Shown here piece by piece: positions 13,851 through 20,977 of a stretch of DNA of 36,578 bases; positions within the stretch are counted from its first letter, which is position 1, and the number at the start of each line of letters is the position of its first letter. A model generated the notes under the pieces. The model saw only the letters and a list, made by a program, of their open reading frames with translations. It was not told the origin of the DNA and made no database searches. Both the position numbers and the translations under genes were made by a program. Location: assembly GCA_030670545.1 (NCBI GenBank), contig DAOVBM010000008.1, positions 1 to 36,578 on the forward strand, given 5' to 3'. This DNA is from Candidatus Woesearchaeota archaeon (lineage in GTDB: Archaea > Nanobdellota > Nanobdellia > Woesearchaeales > JAGLGH01).

Positions 13851-16820
13851 ATGAAGCAGACACAAGAGACAAAGGTTCATCAGATTCTTATTCAAAGCAA
13901 AGGTGGCGCGACTTTGGATGAGATTATAGAGAAAGCAGGATTGGCAAGCAGACAATCAGCAATATCAATCATATCAAGATTGCAGAAAAAGCTTGGCGGT
14001 GAAATAAATAAGAAATGTGATAATCTGGACGGTAAGACTGTCAAGTCTTATTCTATTGATACGTCCCAAAAGCCTACTAATGGAGTCCATACTGACATAA
14101 TCTACACTCCCTCAACACTTGCAAAAGAGATAGAACATCCACTTACAGGAAACGAGAAAAAGATAATGTCCCTTCTTGAAGACGGGTCCAGGCTTACAGT
14201 TTATAATCTTGCTGAGGAAACAGGCATCTTCAGGCAGAACGTGTTAAGGAGCATAAACAGCCTTAGGTCAAAAGGAGCGCATATAGAGATGGATGAGACT
14301 GGCGAGTTCGCAAAAAAAGTCTATTATATCCCGTCTCTTACGCTTGACAATATGGTTGAAAAGGTTTGGGCTGATCTTCCTAAGACATCTTTAGATAACC
14401 CTTATGAGATAGAAGTAAGCGATCATGAGCATCCGAAAATAATGGCTATTAATACACCTTATATAGGAGCTATCTCAACAGACAATCCATTCAGGCATCC
14501 TGTGAAGAATGCGCTGAGGCATGCAGAAGCAGATAAAACTGATGCTATTATCCTTACAGGCAATTCGATATTCATAGACCTAATGAGATATTCAAGCCTC
14601 AAGCCGTACCGTTCTAGTGTATCAGGAATAAAGACCGACTCAAAATTTGTGCAGTATCCTGATGCAGTTGTTGAATCAGGCAGGTCTCCTGAAGGACAGC
14701 TGCAAAATAACAAGCCTGTATATGTGACATTCAAGGAAAGGCTTGATCATGTAGTTGAGATGGCAAAATATATATTCAATGATGAAAAAGGGAATCCATT
14801 ATACAACGGACCTATATATCTGAGATTCGGGAATAAAGAAGAAGCCCTAAGTGTTCAGCAGACAAATGAGATTGTAAGAATCAATAAGGATTTGGAGCAG
14901 GAGTACATTAAGGAACAGCTGAATTCACTGGCAAATTACAGGAAGAACATCAATAACCTAATTAACCAGAGGGTGAAACAATTTACCAGCAAGCATAATA
15001 TAAATCATAAGCATACCTCCAAAAGAGGGCTTGAGAACATAATGCTTGATAACCTTAATGGGAATGAGAAAAATCACTGGATAGATATTATAGCCGACAG
15101 GGACAGGAAAGATGAAGAGATAAAGGAATGGGTAACCTATAGAAGCAGGGTTATCATGTCAAATACCAACGATGAGTTCATAAACCTCTGCTCAAAGACT
15201 ATGCAGGCATACATAATAAAAGAGCTTTCTGGCGCTATCCCTAATTCAAAGTTCCTATCAGTCGGCAATGCTCATGTCAGGCTGGGCGAGCATACAATAA
15301 AAGTAGTATATGACAGAAAGACAGAGTCAATACAGGATAATCTCATAGGAAGATTGAGAATGGAAACGCAGACCGATATAAAAAATGGAAAGAAACAGCC
15401 AGATCTTATCATAGCAGGGGGACTGAATCCTACATATACAAGGCTGATGATATCTTATGATGCTGCAGATCGCCATAAGTCTGTTACCCTAACACAGCTG
15501 CCTACATGTCTTGACAGGAATATTCTTGAGGAAATTGCACGCAATAAGGTAAAAGACAAGGAAGAGCTTACAAAGATGGCATCGCAGGAAGATTACAGCA
15601 CTGGGGTTGTTGTCTTTGAGTGGGTTTGCGGCATGCCAAAAAGAAAGATACTTACTAATGACTATCTTACAAATGACAGTCTGTTTTCAAAGCCTAAAAG
15701 GCTGAAGAATGTTGTTGACGGCAGCAATAGGTTCTATCTCGAACTGGAATCAGACAACCACAGGGGCAGCAGGTTCACAGCGCATTTTACAACAAAGGAG
15801 GAGGTCCTTTATTTTGATCAGGTTGCGCACATGTTCCTCAAGGAACTTGGGGCTCCTATTGTCAAATATTCAAACCTGGGAGATGAGACACAGGCGCACA
15901 ATTACCCTACTGAACAGGAGACCAATAGGCGTTGGAAAAATGATTTTGAGCTTGATGAGAAGATAGCCCGAATCATAACCGAATCCAGATCAAGAGAAGA
16001 AAGCGAGATGAGGCTGAAGAAACTGATAAAAAAACAGTTTATCAATTCAGGCATCCTTCTCCAGAAGGATCAGGTCAAGTCATACATTAAATCGCTGGAT
16101 ATTGATTACTTTACACAGATACTTAAAAGAGCAGAACAGGCAGGGCTTTATACCTCAAGCAGGGTGGGAGTGATAGACCATGTGCGGGGAAACCATGACG
16201 AGCATACATCACATGGAGAATATAGCGATGTTGAGATAATTGCAAGCGAGTTAGGATTAAGAATAGAACTATATGATCCAAGCCTTGTAGGAAAAGCAAG
16301 AAAAATGGTCAAGGCTCCAATGGATGGCCAGCTTGGCCTTATCGAAGGGCTGATAGGGATTGTGAATAAAGATTCTGTGAATATGAAAGATTATGATGCA
16401 TTGAGATACAAGGAGTCTTATCTATACGCAATAAAGGGGAAGCACAAACAAGGCACTGCAAAGAACACTGACAGCATGCGGCCTACACAAAAGATGTATG
16501 ACCATCAAGGAAGCACGCAGGCATACCAGATTGGAAGATTCGGAATCAATCTTTCTGGAGATGACCATTTTGGAGGGGAGAAGCTTGCGAGAAATACATG
16601 GCATATAAAATCTGGATGTCAGATGTACAAAAGCCCTTATGGCGAACAATGGGGATTCACTCTCCCTAATCTTATAATGAATGTCATAGGGCTGCCTAAA
16701 GATGGGCCTGCTGAAGGTCCGCTTGAGATAATAGACATAAGATATGAAGACCTTAAAAAATATGCAAAGACAGGGCAGCTTCCAAACAAGCATAAGCTGT
16801 TCAGTAATTCAGTAATTTAG
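13851..16820 (+). CDS. Double metallophosphoesterase protein with two N-terminal winged helices
   Basis: The 989-residue protein has several modules. Two winged-helix-like units lie at about residues 1-65 and 95-155 (TLDEIIEKAGLASRQSAISI; TVYNLAEETGIFRQNVLRSI). A calcineurin-like metallophosphoesterase module at about 195-560 has decayed metal motifs: N201-T-P-Y where D-x-H is expected, T236-G-N238 for G-D, G472-NAH for GNHD, and AGGLNP at 522-527 for G-H-x-H. A second module at about 625-989 keeps them: D635-N-H637-R-G, L676-G-D678, G780-N-H-D783, and G903-D-D-H906 at the last position. The likely activity is a phosphodiesterase or nuclease joined to DNA binding, with the first module structural. 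It resembles no single family I know in this layout. deoC follows after 7 bases. Confidence 0.65.
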   Translation: MKQTQETKVHQILIQSKGGATLDEIIEKAGLASRQSAISIISRLQKKLGGEINKKCDNLDGKTVKSYSIDTSQKPTNGVHTDIIYTPSTLAKEIEHPLTGNEKKIMSLLEDGSRLTVYNLAEETGIFRQNVLRSINSLRSKGAHIEMDETGEFAKKVYYIPSLTLDNMVEKVWADLPKTSLDNPYEIEVSDHEHPKIMAINTPYIGAISTDNPFRHPVKNALRHAEADKTDAIILTGNSIFIDLMRYSSLKPYRSSVSGIKTDSKFVQYPDAVVESGRSPEGQLQNNKPVYVTFKERLDHVVEMAKYIFNDEKGNPLYNGPIYLRFGNKEEALSVQQTNEIVRINKDLEQEYIKEQLNSLANYRKNINNLINQRVKQFTSKHNINHKHTSKRGLENIMLDNLNGNEKNHWIDIIADRDRKDEEIKEWVTYRSRVIMSNTNDEFINLCSKTMQAYIIKELSGAIPNSKFLSVGNAHVRLGEHTIKVVYDRKTESIQDNLIGRLRMETQTDIKNGKKQPDLIIAGGLNPTYTRLMISYDAADRHKSVTLTQLPTCLDRNILEEIARNKVKDKEELTKMASQEDYSTGVVVFEWVCGMPKRKILTNDYLTNDSLFSKPKRLKNVVDGSNRFYLELESDNHRGSRFTAHFTTKEEVLYFDQVAHMFLKELGAPIVKYSNLGDETQAHNYPTEQETNRRWKNDFELDEKIARIITESRSREESEMRLKKLIKKQFINSGILLQKDQVKSYIKSLDIDYFTQILKRAEQAGLYTSSRVGVIDHVRGNHDEHTSHGEYSDVEIIASELGLRIELYDPSLVGKARKMVKAPMDGQLGLIEGLIGIVNKDSVNMKDYDALRYKESYLYAIKGKHKQGTAKNTDSMRPTQKMYDHQGSTQAYQIGRFGINLSGDDHFGGEKLARNTWHIKSGCQMYKSPYGEQWGFTLPNLIMNVIGLPKDGPAEGPLEIIDIRYEDLKKYAKTGQLPNKHKLFSNSVI

Positions 16821-16827
16821 TGAGAAT

Positions 16828-17703
16828 ATGGAAATTAGCAATGATTTACTTATCGGGATGATAAAAGATAAGAACATTGACAAAGCAGCATTTGCAAAAT
16901 ACTTTGACAATACTCTCCTTGATAATGCAGTGCCGCTCTTCAGCAAAAAGATAAAAACGCTTATGGAAGAGTCTGCCAGATATGGTAAGGAAGTAAAAAC
17001 AGTGTGTGTATATCCTCAACATATTCCTCAGATTACCAAATTTCTGGCTTATTTTGATATAAAGCCATGCACTGTTATTGATTTTCCTTATGGTTTATCA
17101 ACTATTGTCTATAAAGTAAATGAAACCATCACTTCAGAAATAAAAGGGGCAAAAGAATTTGACTATGTTCTTAATATTGAGAAGATTTTAGAGAATGATT
17201 TTGGATATATAGAGAAAGAAATAACTGCATGCATAATGGCTGTTATGCCGCGCCCTGAAAACTTCCTTGACAATCTTAATCTTAAGCAATTTGCGATATT
17301 CAGCAAGTATCTTGGTCATTTAAGGTTTGATGAAACAGATGAATTACATGAGAATTTTACAGCAAAGTTCATAATTGAGACTGGAAGACTCAATAATGCG
17401 CAGAAAAAGATGGTATGTGGATATATAAAAGAAGCAGGATTTTCTCTTGGAGTAGGCTATGATAATCTCTTTGTAAAAACATCAACAGGAAAATATAAAG
17501 AAAATGGCGAAATCAAAGGGGCAACAATAGAAGATGTCATGCTCCTGAAAGAATGCATCCAGCCATACAAGGTAAAGGCAGCAGGAGAGATCAATGACAT
17601 AAAGTCTGCGCTTTCAATGATATATGCTGGCGCTGACAGGATAGGCTTAAGCAACAGCTACAAGATAATAAATGATTTTGACAGGTTTATGAAGAAATAT
17701 TAG
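16828..17703 (+). CDS. deoC: Deoxyribose-phosphate aldolase
   Basis: DeoC splits deoxyribose 5-phosphate into glyceraldehyde 3-phosphate and acetaldehyde, through a Schiff base. The Schiff-base lysine is K217 in FVKTSTG; the second lysine is K250 in VKAAGEI; the catalytic aspartate is D112 in EFDYVLNI. DNTLLDNA at 27-34 and VIDFPYGLST at 83-92 are also family landmarks. The protein has 291 residues, somewhat longer than the usual 220-260; the extra part is probably around 140-185. The ATG is 7 bases after the stop of the preceding large gene, so the two are co-transcribed. A role in reclaiming nucleosides fits a DPANN salvage lifestyle, which is inference. Confidence 0.9.
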   Translation: MEISNDLLIGMIKDKNIDKAAFAKYFDNTLLDNAVPLFSKKIKTLMEESARYGKEVKTVCVYPQHIPQITKFLAYFDIKPCTVIDFPYGLSTIVYKVNETITSEIKGAKEFDYVLNIEKILENDFGYIEKEITACIMAVMPRPENFLDNLNLKQFAIFSKYLGHLRFDETDELHENFTAKFIIETGRLNNAQKKMVCGYIKEAGFSLGVGYDNLFVKTSTGKYKENGEIKGATIEDVMLLKECIQPYKVKAAGEINDIKSALSMIYAGADRIGLSNSYKIINDFDRFMKKY

Positions 17704-17707
17704 TGAA

Positions 17708-17956
17708 TTATAGTTTCTTTTCCAATGCGTTTTTAGGCTTTTTATCTTCAGGTTTTTTCTGATATCCATCCCTATACCATCCGCTGCCTTTAAGGATAAA
17801 TCCCAAGCCGCCTGTAATCTCTTTTTTTATAGGACCTTCGCACTCTGGACATATCACAAGTTCCTTGTCAGACATCTTCTGAGAATAATCAAATCCATTT
17901 CTGCAGTAATCGCATTCTGATTCTTTGTCTTTTGATATGTAATGATATGTAGGCAT
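17708..17956 (-). CDS. FmdB-type zinc-ribbon protein
   Basis: The 82-residue protein begins MPTYHYI and has two cysteine pairs, C15-x2-C18 and C36-x2-C39, followed by FILKGSGWYRDGY. This order is the FmdB-family regulatory zinc ribbon. The motif FxGSGWYxxDY is a family mark. The family is named after a formamidase-operon regulator, but most members have no known role. It ends four bases from deoC, converging with it, and the next gene upstream on the same strand is the ferredoxin. Confidence 0.85.
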   Translation of the reverse strand: MPTYHYISKDKESECDYCRNGFDYSQKMSDKELVICPECEGPIKKEITGGLGFILKGSGWYRDGYQKKPEDKKPKNALEKKL

Positions 17957-18009
17957 AAAAAGTGGAAGAATTCTGTCTTTTTAAATCTTCTGTTAAAGAA
18001 AAATTCTGA

Positions 18010-18198
18010 TTAATCCTCAATCCTGATAGTTTCAGCAGGACACTGCACTTCACATGCTCTGCAGCCTATGCATTCATCAGGTTTCTTTAGAATGGATTTG
18101 CCTTCCTTGATCTCAAAGACATCCATAGGACAGATGCCTACGCATGAGCCACACCCAGTGCATTTTTCCTTATCGATTATAGGCTTGGGCATTTTCAC
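18010..18198 (-). CDS. Two-[4Fe-4S] ferredoxin
   Basis: The 62-residue protein carries two complete CxxCxxCxxxCP motifs, C13-C16-C19-C23 and C43-C46-C49-C53, the signature of a bacterial-type 2[4Fe-4S] ferredoxin used as an electron carrier. Its ATG overlaps the stop codon of the eS1 gene by 4 bases (ATGA-type overlap at 18195-18198), so it is translated from the same mRNA. A ribosomal protein and a ferredoxin in one operon is unusual but not unknown in compact archaeal genomes. The partner enzyme is not identifiable here, although a radical SAM protein lies at 27655. Confidence 0.93.
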   Translation of the reverse strand: MKMPKPIIDKEKCTGCGSCVGICPMDVFEIKEGKSILKKPDECIGCRACEVQCPAETIRIED

Positions 18199-19043
18199 TC
18201 TTCTGCTTTCTGTTCTTCACTCTCAGCAGCCTTCACATCTTCTTTGTCAGTTTCTGTCTTCTCTTTAGGTTCTGTCTTCTCTTCAGCTTTCTCTTCTTTT
18301 GCTTCTGGCTTTTTCTCTTCTTTCTTAGGCTCTTCTTTTATCTCTTCTTTAGTTTCTTCTTTAGTTTCTTCTTTTGTCTTCTCTTTAGACTCTTTCTTTG
18401 TCTTCTCTTTTCCAGACTCAGGCTCTGCAACAGGTTCGATAGACACCTTTTCTTGCGCTTTCAGACTCTCGCCTGCCTCTTCTTTTATGACTCTTATATC
18501 AAATGACTTTAGAGGATATATTTTCTTAAGGCCCTCTTTTATCTGCCTCTGTATCTTATATGCAAGAAGGTCATTTATAAGATCTTCAAATTTATACTTT
18601 GCAAAGATTCTTGTTATTGATTCAAAAGCTGATTCTCTAAGACTTGTAAGCACAGAATTATGTGTAAGCGATCTTGTAAGGATTACTGGCTTGACCCTTA
18701 TCCGCTTGTCTTTTGTCATGCAAGTGAATGACATGTCAACCCTGTTTTTTCCTCTTCTGATAATCCTTTTTAGGAATGCAGGAGATATCTCAAATCCTTT
18801 TATTTCAGCAAGCCCTTTGTCACCATCAATGCTCTTCACTTCAAATAACACATTAACATGCTGTTGTTTTGGATCCCTTGTAAGAGTCATCATGTTTACT
18901 TTAATACTCTTACCTAGAATCTGCTTTGCATCATATACATAGCTTTCTCCCAACACTGTATTATTGAATAATCTGGGAGCGATGATTTTAAGCCATTTCT
19001 TTTTCTTTCCTTTAGATATTGATTTTTTTTGAACTTTAGCCAT
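18195..19043 (-). CDS. rps3ae: Small-subunit ribosomal protein eS1 (S3Ae)
   Basis: The core (residues 1-205) matches eS1/S3Ae: basic start MAKVQKKSISKGKKKKWLKI, then APRLFNNTVLGE, GKSI, LTRDPKQQHVN and RRGKNRVDMSF. eS1 lies near the mRNA exit of the archaeal and eukaryotic 30S/40S subunit. The protein has 282 residues, against about 200 for typical archaeal forms; residues 206-282 are an added low-complexity tail dominated by lysine and glutamate with repeats of KEETKEETKEE. The DNA of that tail is correspondingly repetitive. It is first in an operon with the ferredoxin. The start ATG is preceded by a purine-rich GAGGGG sequence. Confidence 0.93.
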   Translation of the reverse strand: MAKVQKKSISKGKKKKWLKIIAPRLFNNTVLGESYVYDAKQILGKSIKVNMMTLTRDPKQQHVNVLFEVKSIDGDKGLAEIKGFEISPAFLKRIIRRGKNRVDMSFTCMTKDKRIRVKPVILTRSLTHNSVLTSLRESAFESITRIFAKYKFEDLINDLLAYKIQRQIKEGLKKIYPLKSFDIRVIKEEAGESLKAQEKVSIEPVAEPESGKEKTKKESKEKTKEETKEETKEEIKEEPKKEEKKPEAKEEKAEEKTEPKEKTETDKEDVKAAESEEQKAEE

Positions 19044-19338
19044 ATGAAATTCCCCTCTGTTATTTATGATTCATTTAGATACCCGAGTATTTGCATAGAA
19101 TTGAGGGGTGTTTATAAATATTATGGTTTAATGGATTTGTTAAAACTATTACTATTAAATATTGACTCTTAAAGAAAAAGTAGAGAAAATCTAAAAAAGT
19201 TGTAAAAATATAGAAAAATATATAAATAACTTCCATTTACTTAGGTAAATCGGGGTGGGGTGGTAAGGTAATTAGACTTCACCTCTTGGTGATTTCTGAT
19301 TAACATCTGATCCATTAAAATAGAAGAGGTAAATCAAA
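19044..19338 (+). promoter_or_regulatory. Promoters, palindrome and G-rich leader
   Basis: This gap serves eS1 on the minus strand and the gene at 19339 on the plus strand. For the latter, TATATAAAT at 19219-19227 is a TATA box, and a palindrome ATTTAC-TTAG-GTAAAT at 19235-19250 sits where transcription should begin. A G-rich run at 19252-19267 (GGGGTGGGGTGGTAAGG) follows, then a small hairpin TCACC/GGTGA (19279-19283 with 19288-19292), and a GAGGT ribosome binding site about 10 bases before the ATG. The palindrome half-site recurs at 20641-20660. Confidence 0.5.
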
Positions 19339-20256
19339 ATGCAAAAAAAAGAATATACTACAACAAAAAAACAATATGTTATGCCAACACATAAAGACCT
19401 TCTTGATGGGAAAAAATATAAGTTGCCAATCTTAAGATTTAGCCCATATGCTGTCTATGTCAAGAAAGTGAGTTCTAAACAAAAAGATATGATAATGCAC
19501 AAAGACCAAATAAAAGTGGAACAAGAGAACCTGAAAAAACTATCACAAGAATTTGAAAGATATGATTTTCTGGTAGATTTTCAACTAAAAAATGGTTTAG
19601 CTTTGACTGATAGCGATCTTGATTTTATAGAAAAAATTCAAAGTATATCAGAACTTAAACATATGTGTATGCTTGAAAGGTCACCAAAGCAGTCAGCACA
19701 AATCTTAGAACAACAGATAAAAGAATGGAAAAACAGAAACCCAGGCAAAGAAATTATTGTTGTATCAGAGATTTACACATCTGATATGTTAAACAAAATT
19801 ATAACAGCAAAAAAACTTGGCATTAACAAGTATGCTATAAAGTTCAGAAGTTTCAAAAAATATGAAGTTGAACTAAGCAAATTTTTGCAAACATTAAAAA
19901 GTCTCGATATGTTTAGTATAGTTTTTGGGATAATGCCTAGAAGATGGAAACCGTCAAATGCAACTATGTTATTACCATCATTACATTATCAGGCTGATGC
20001 TGTATCAAGGTGGATAGCATGGAGTGGTAGAAAAACACCTTTAACTTTGTTATGTGAAGACTGGACTTATAAAGATGTCCCTCAAGCATCACAAGGGCCT
20101 ATAGATTATAATGGCAAAAATAGGCTTCAAATAGTAACAAAAAATACAAGTCTAAACATAGTATTTGATAGGATAGATACCCTAAACCAAGTAAACTTCA
20201 TGATACAGAACTTAAAGCCATTAAGTAAAATTCAGTTTAAAACATTGTTCAATTAA
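19339..20256 (+). CDS. Unknown protein in AT-rich island, 305 residues
   Basis: The protein is lysine-rich and starts after a clear GAGGT ribosome binding site. Alternating strands and helices in the middle (KEIIVVSEIYTSDMLNKII, then LGINKYAIKFRSF) suggest an alpha/beta, perhaps barrel-like, fold. The C-terminal third has conserved-looking aromatic motifs (RWIAWSGRKTPLTLL). No known catalytic motif is recognised. Codon use is more AT-rich than in neighbouring core genes, and the promoter carries a palindrome shared with the opposing genes, which suggests a small mobile or acquired unit. Its 3' end overlaps the 3' end of the opposing gene by 36 bases. Confidence 0.6.
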   Translation: MQKKEYTTTKKQYVMPTHKDLLDGKKYKLPILRFSPYAVYVKKVSSKQKDMIMHKDQIKVEQENLKKLSQEFERYDFLVDFQLKNGLALTDSDLDFIEKIQSISELKHMCMLERSPKQSAQILEQQIKEWKNRNPGKEIIVVSEIYTSDMLNKIITAKKLGINKYAIKFRSFKKYEVELSKFLQTLKSLDMFSIVFGIMPRRWKPSNATMLLPSLHYQADAVSRWIAWSGRKTPLTLLCEDWTYKDVPQASQGPIDYNGKNRLQIVTKNTSLNIVFDRIDTLNQVNFMIQNLKPLSKIQFKTLFN

Positions 20257-20439
20257 TGGATTTTTATCAGGGTAGAAATCCCAGTTTTTAATCCAAAGTT
20301 GATCAATAATTTTTTTAATTTTTTTCCTTTCTCTTGAACTTATTTTACCCTCTTTAGAATATTTTTCAAGTTTATACTCTGCTTCATGTAGAGATATAAC
20401 TTTTCTCTTCCATTCTATCATTTCAAGGTCTATTATCAT
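20221..20439 (-). CDS. Small unknown protein, second gene of island pair
   Basis: The 72-residue charged protein is helical by eye (KVISLHEAEYKLEKYSKEG, then RERKKIKKIIDQLWIKNWDF). Its ATG overlaps the stop codon of the 67-residue gene by four bases (ATGA), so translation is coupled. It converges with the 305-residue gene and overlaps its tail. A gene pair of this size, with a DNA-binding-like first partner, is reminiscent of toxin-antitoxin or transposon-linked small genes, but no family is recognised. Confidence 0.5.
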   Translation of the reverse strand: MIIDLEMIEWKRKVISLHEAEYKLEKYSKEGKISSRERKKIKKIIDQLWIKNWDFYPDKNPLIEQCFKLNFT

Positions 20440-20639
20440 TTTACTTTATTTTCCATAACAATTACAAATGCTTCATGTTTACTATAATTTTGAGAGATTG
20501 GTATATAAGCACCAGATTTTTGAAATTGCCTTATTTTTGTTTTTAAAATTTGTTTTATGTTGTTATCTGCTAATTTAAGTTGTTCTTTTCCCACTTTAAT
20601 TGTTATTGTAGATGGTCTTCCTCGTTTTTTATTTGCCAT
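20436..20639 (-). CDS. Small basic protein, possibly a DUF2080-like/AbrB-like DNA binder
   Basis: The 67-residue protein opens MANKKRGRPSTITIKVG, an AT-hook-like KRGRP stretch, and ends with a beta-type pattern (FQKSGAYIPISQNYSKHEAF) that recalls the small archaeal DUF2080 (transposon-associated) or AbrB/SpoVT-type proteins. The resemblance is weak. A perfect 8-bp palindrome lies directly before its start codon, consistent with self-repression. It leads a two-gene unit with the 72-residue protein. The same half-site is at the promoter of the 305-residue gene, so this protein could control all three genes; that is inference. Confidence 0.5.
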   Translation of the reverse strand: MANKKRGRPSTITIKVGKEQLKLADNNIKQILKTKIRQFQKSGAYIPISQNYSKHEAFVIVMENKVK

Positions 20640-20640
20640 T

Positions 20641-20660
20641 TACCTATGTAAGCATAGGTA
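20641..20660 (-). promoter_or_regulatory. Palindromic operator-like site
   Basis: TACCTATG-TAAG-CATAGGTA is a perfect 8-bp inverted repeat that begins one base before the start codon of the 67-residue gene. Its half-site TAGGTAAWT is shared with the palindrome at 19235-19250. Further upstream, CTTTCG and CGAAAAG (20671-20692) flank a TATA-like GTATAAAAAT as a second inverted repeat. Confidence 0.5.
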
Positions 20661-20723
20661 ATTAATAAACCTTTCGGTATAAAAATCGAAAAGTTTGTAT
20701 TATTTTCAGAATTACTGTAATAT

Positions 20724-20952
20724 ATGGTGGTAAATGAAAAAGATGTAGTAACATTTAGGCAAAGAGATAAAGTCATGAGGGCATTTTAAAAGATGAAACA
20801 CCAAAAAATATTTTGAGAATTTTAGGATATACTACAATTCGATACGAAAACCTCAAGCACTTAAAGTATTAACTCCTGCACAAACAACTGGAATTAATGA
20901 AAATGTAGAATGGAAAGAAATGTTAATTAAAAGTATATCAGTCGATAATTAA
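20724..20952 (+). pseudogene. Frameshifted remnant of a small gene
   Basis: Three consecutive frames make one plausible protein of about 75 residues. ATG at 20724 opens MVVNEKDVVTFRQRDKVMRAF; the frame breaks at the T-run near 20784, continues as KDETPKNILRILGYTTIRYE, breaks again at an A-run near 20845, and ends as ALKVLTPAQTTGINENVEWK and a few more residues at TAA 20950-20952. Both breaks fall in homopolymer runs, so decay or sequencing error are both possible. The parent family is not recognised. The rest of the 338-base gap holds only the operator described separately and AT-rich DNA. Confidence 0.5.
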
Positions 20953-20977
20953 CATACTTTTTTTAACAAAACACACT

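Noticed and set aside
18244-18942. 232-residue frame on the plus strand, rich in serine and phenylalanine
   Set aside because: It is the reverse of the eS1 gene and its lysine/glutamate repeat tail.
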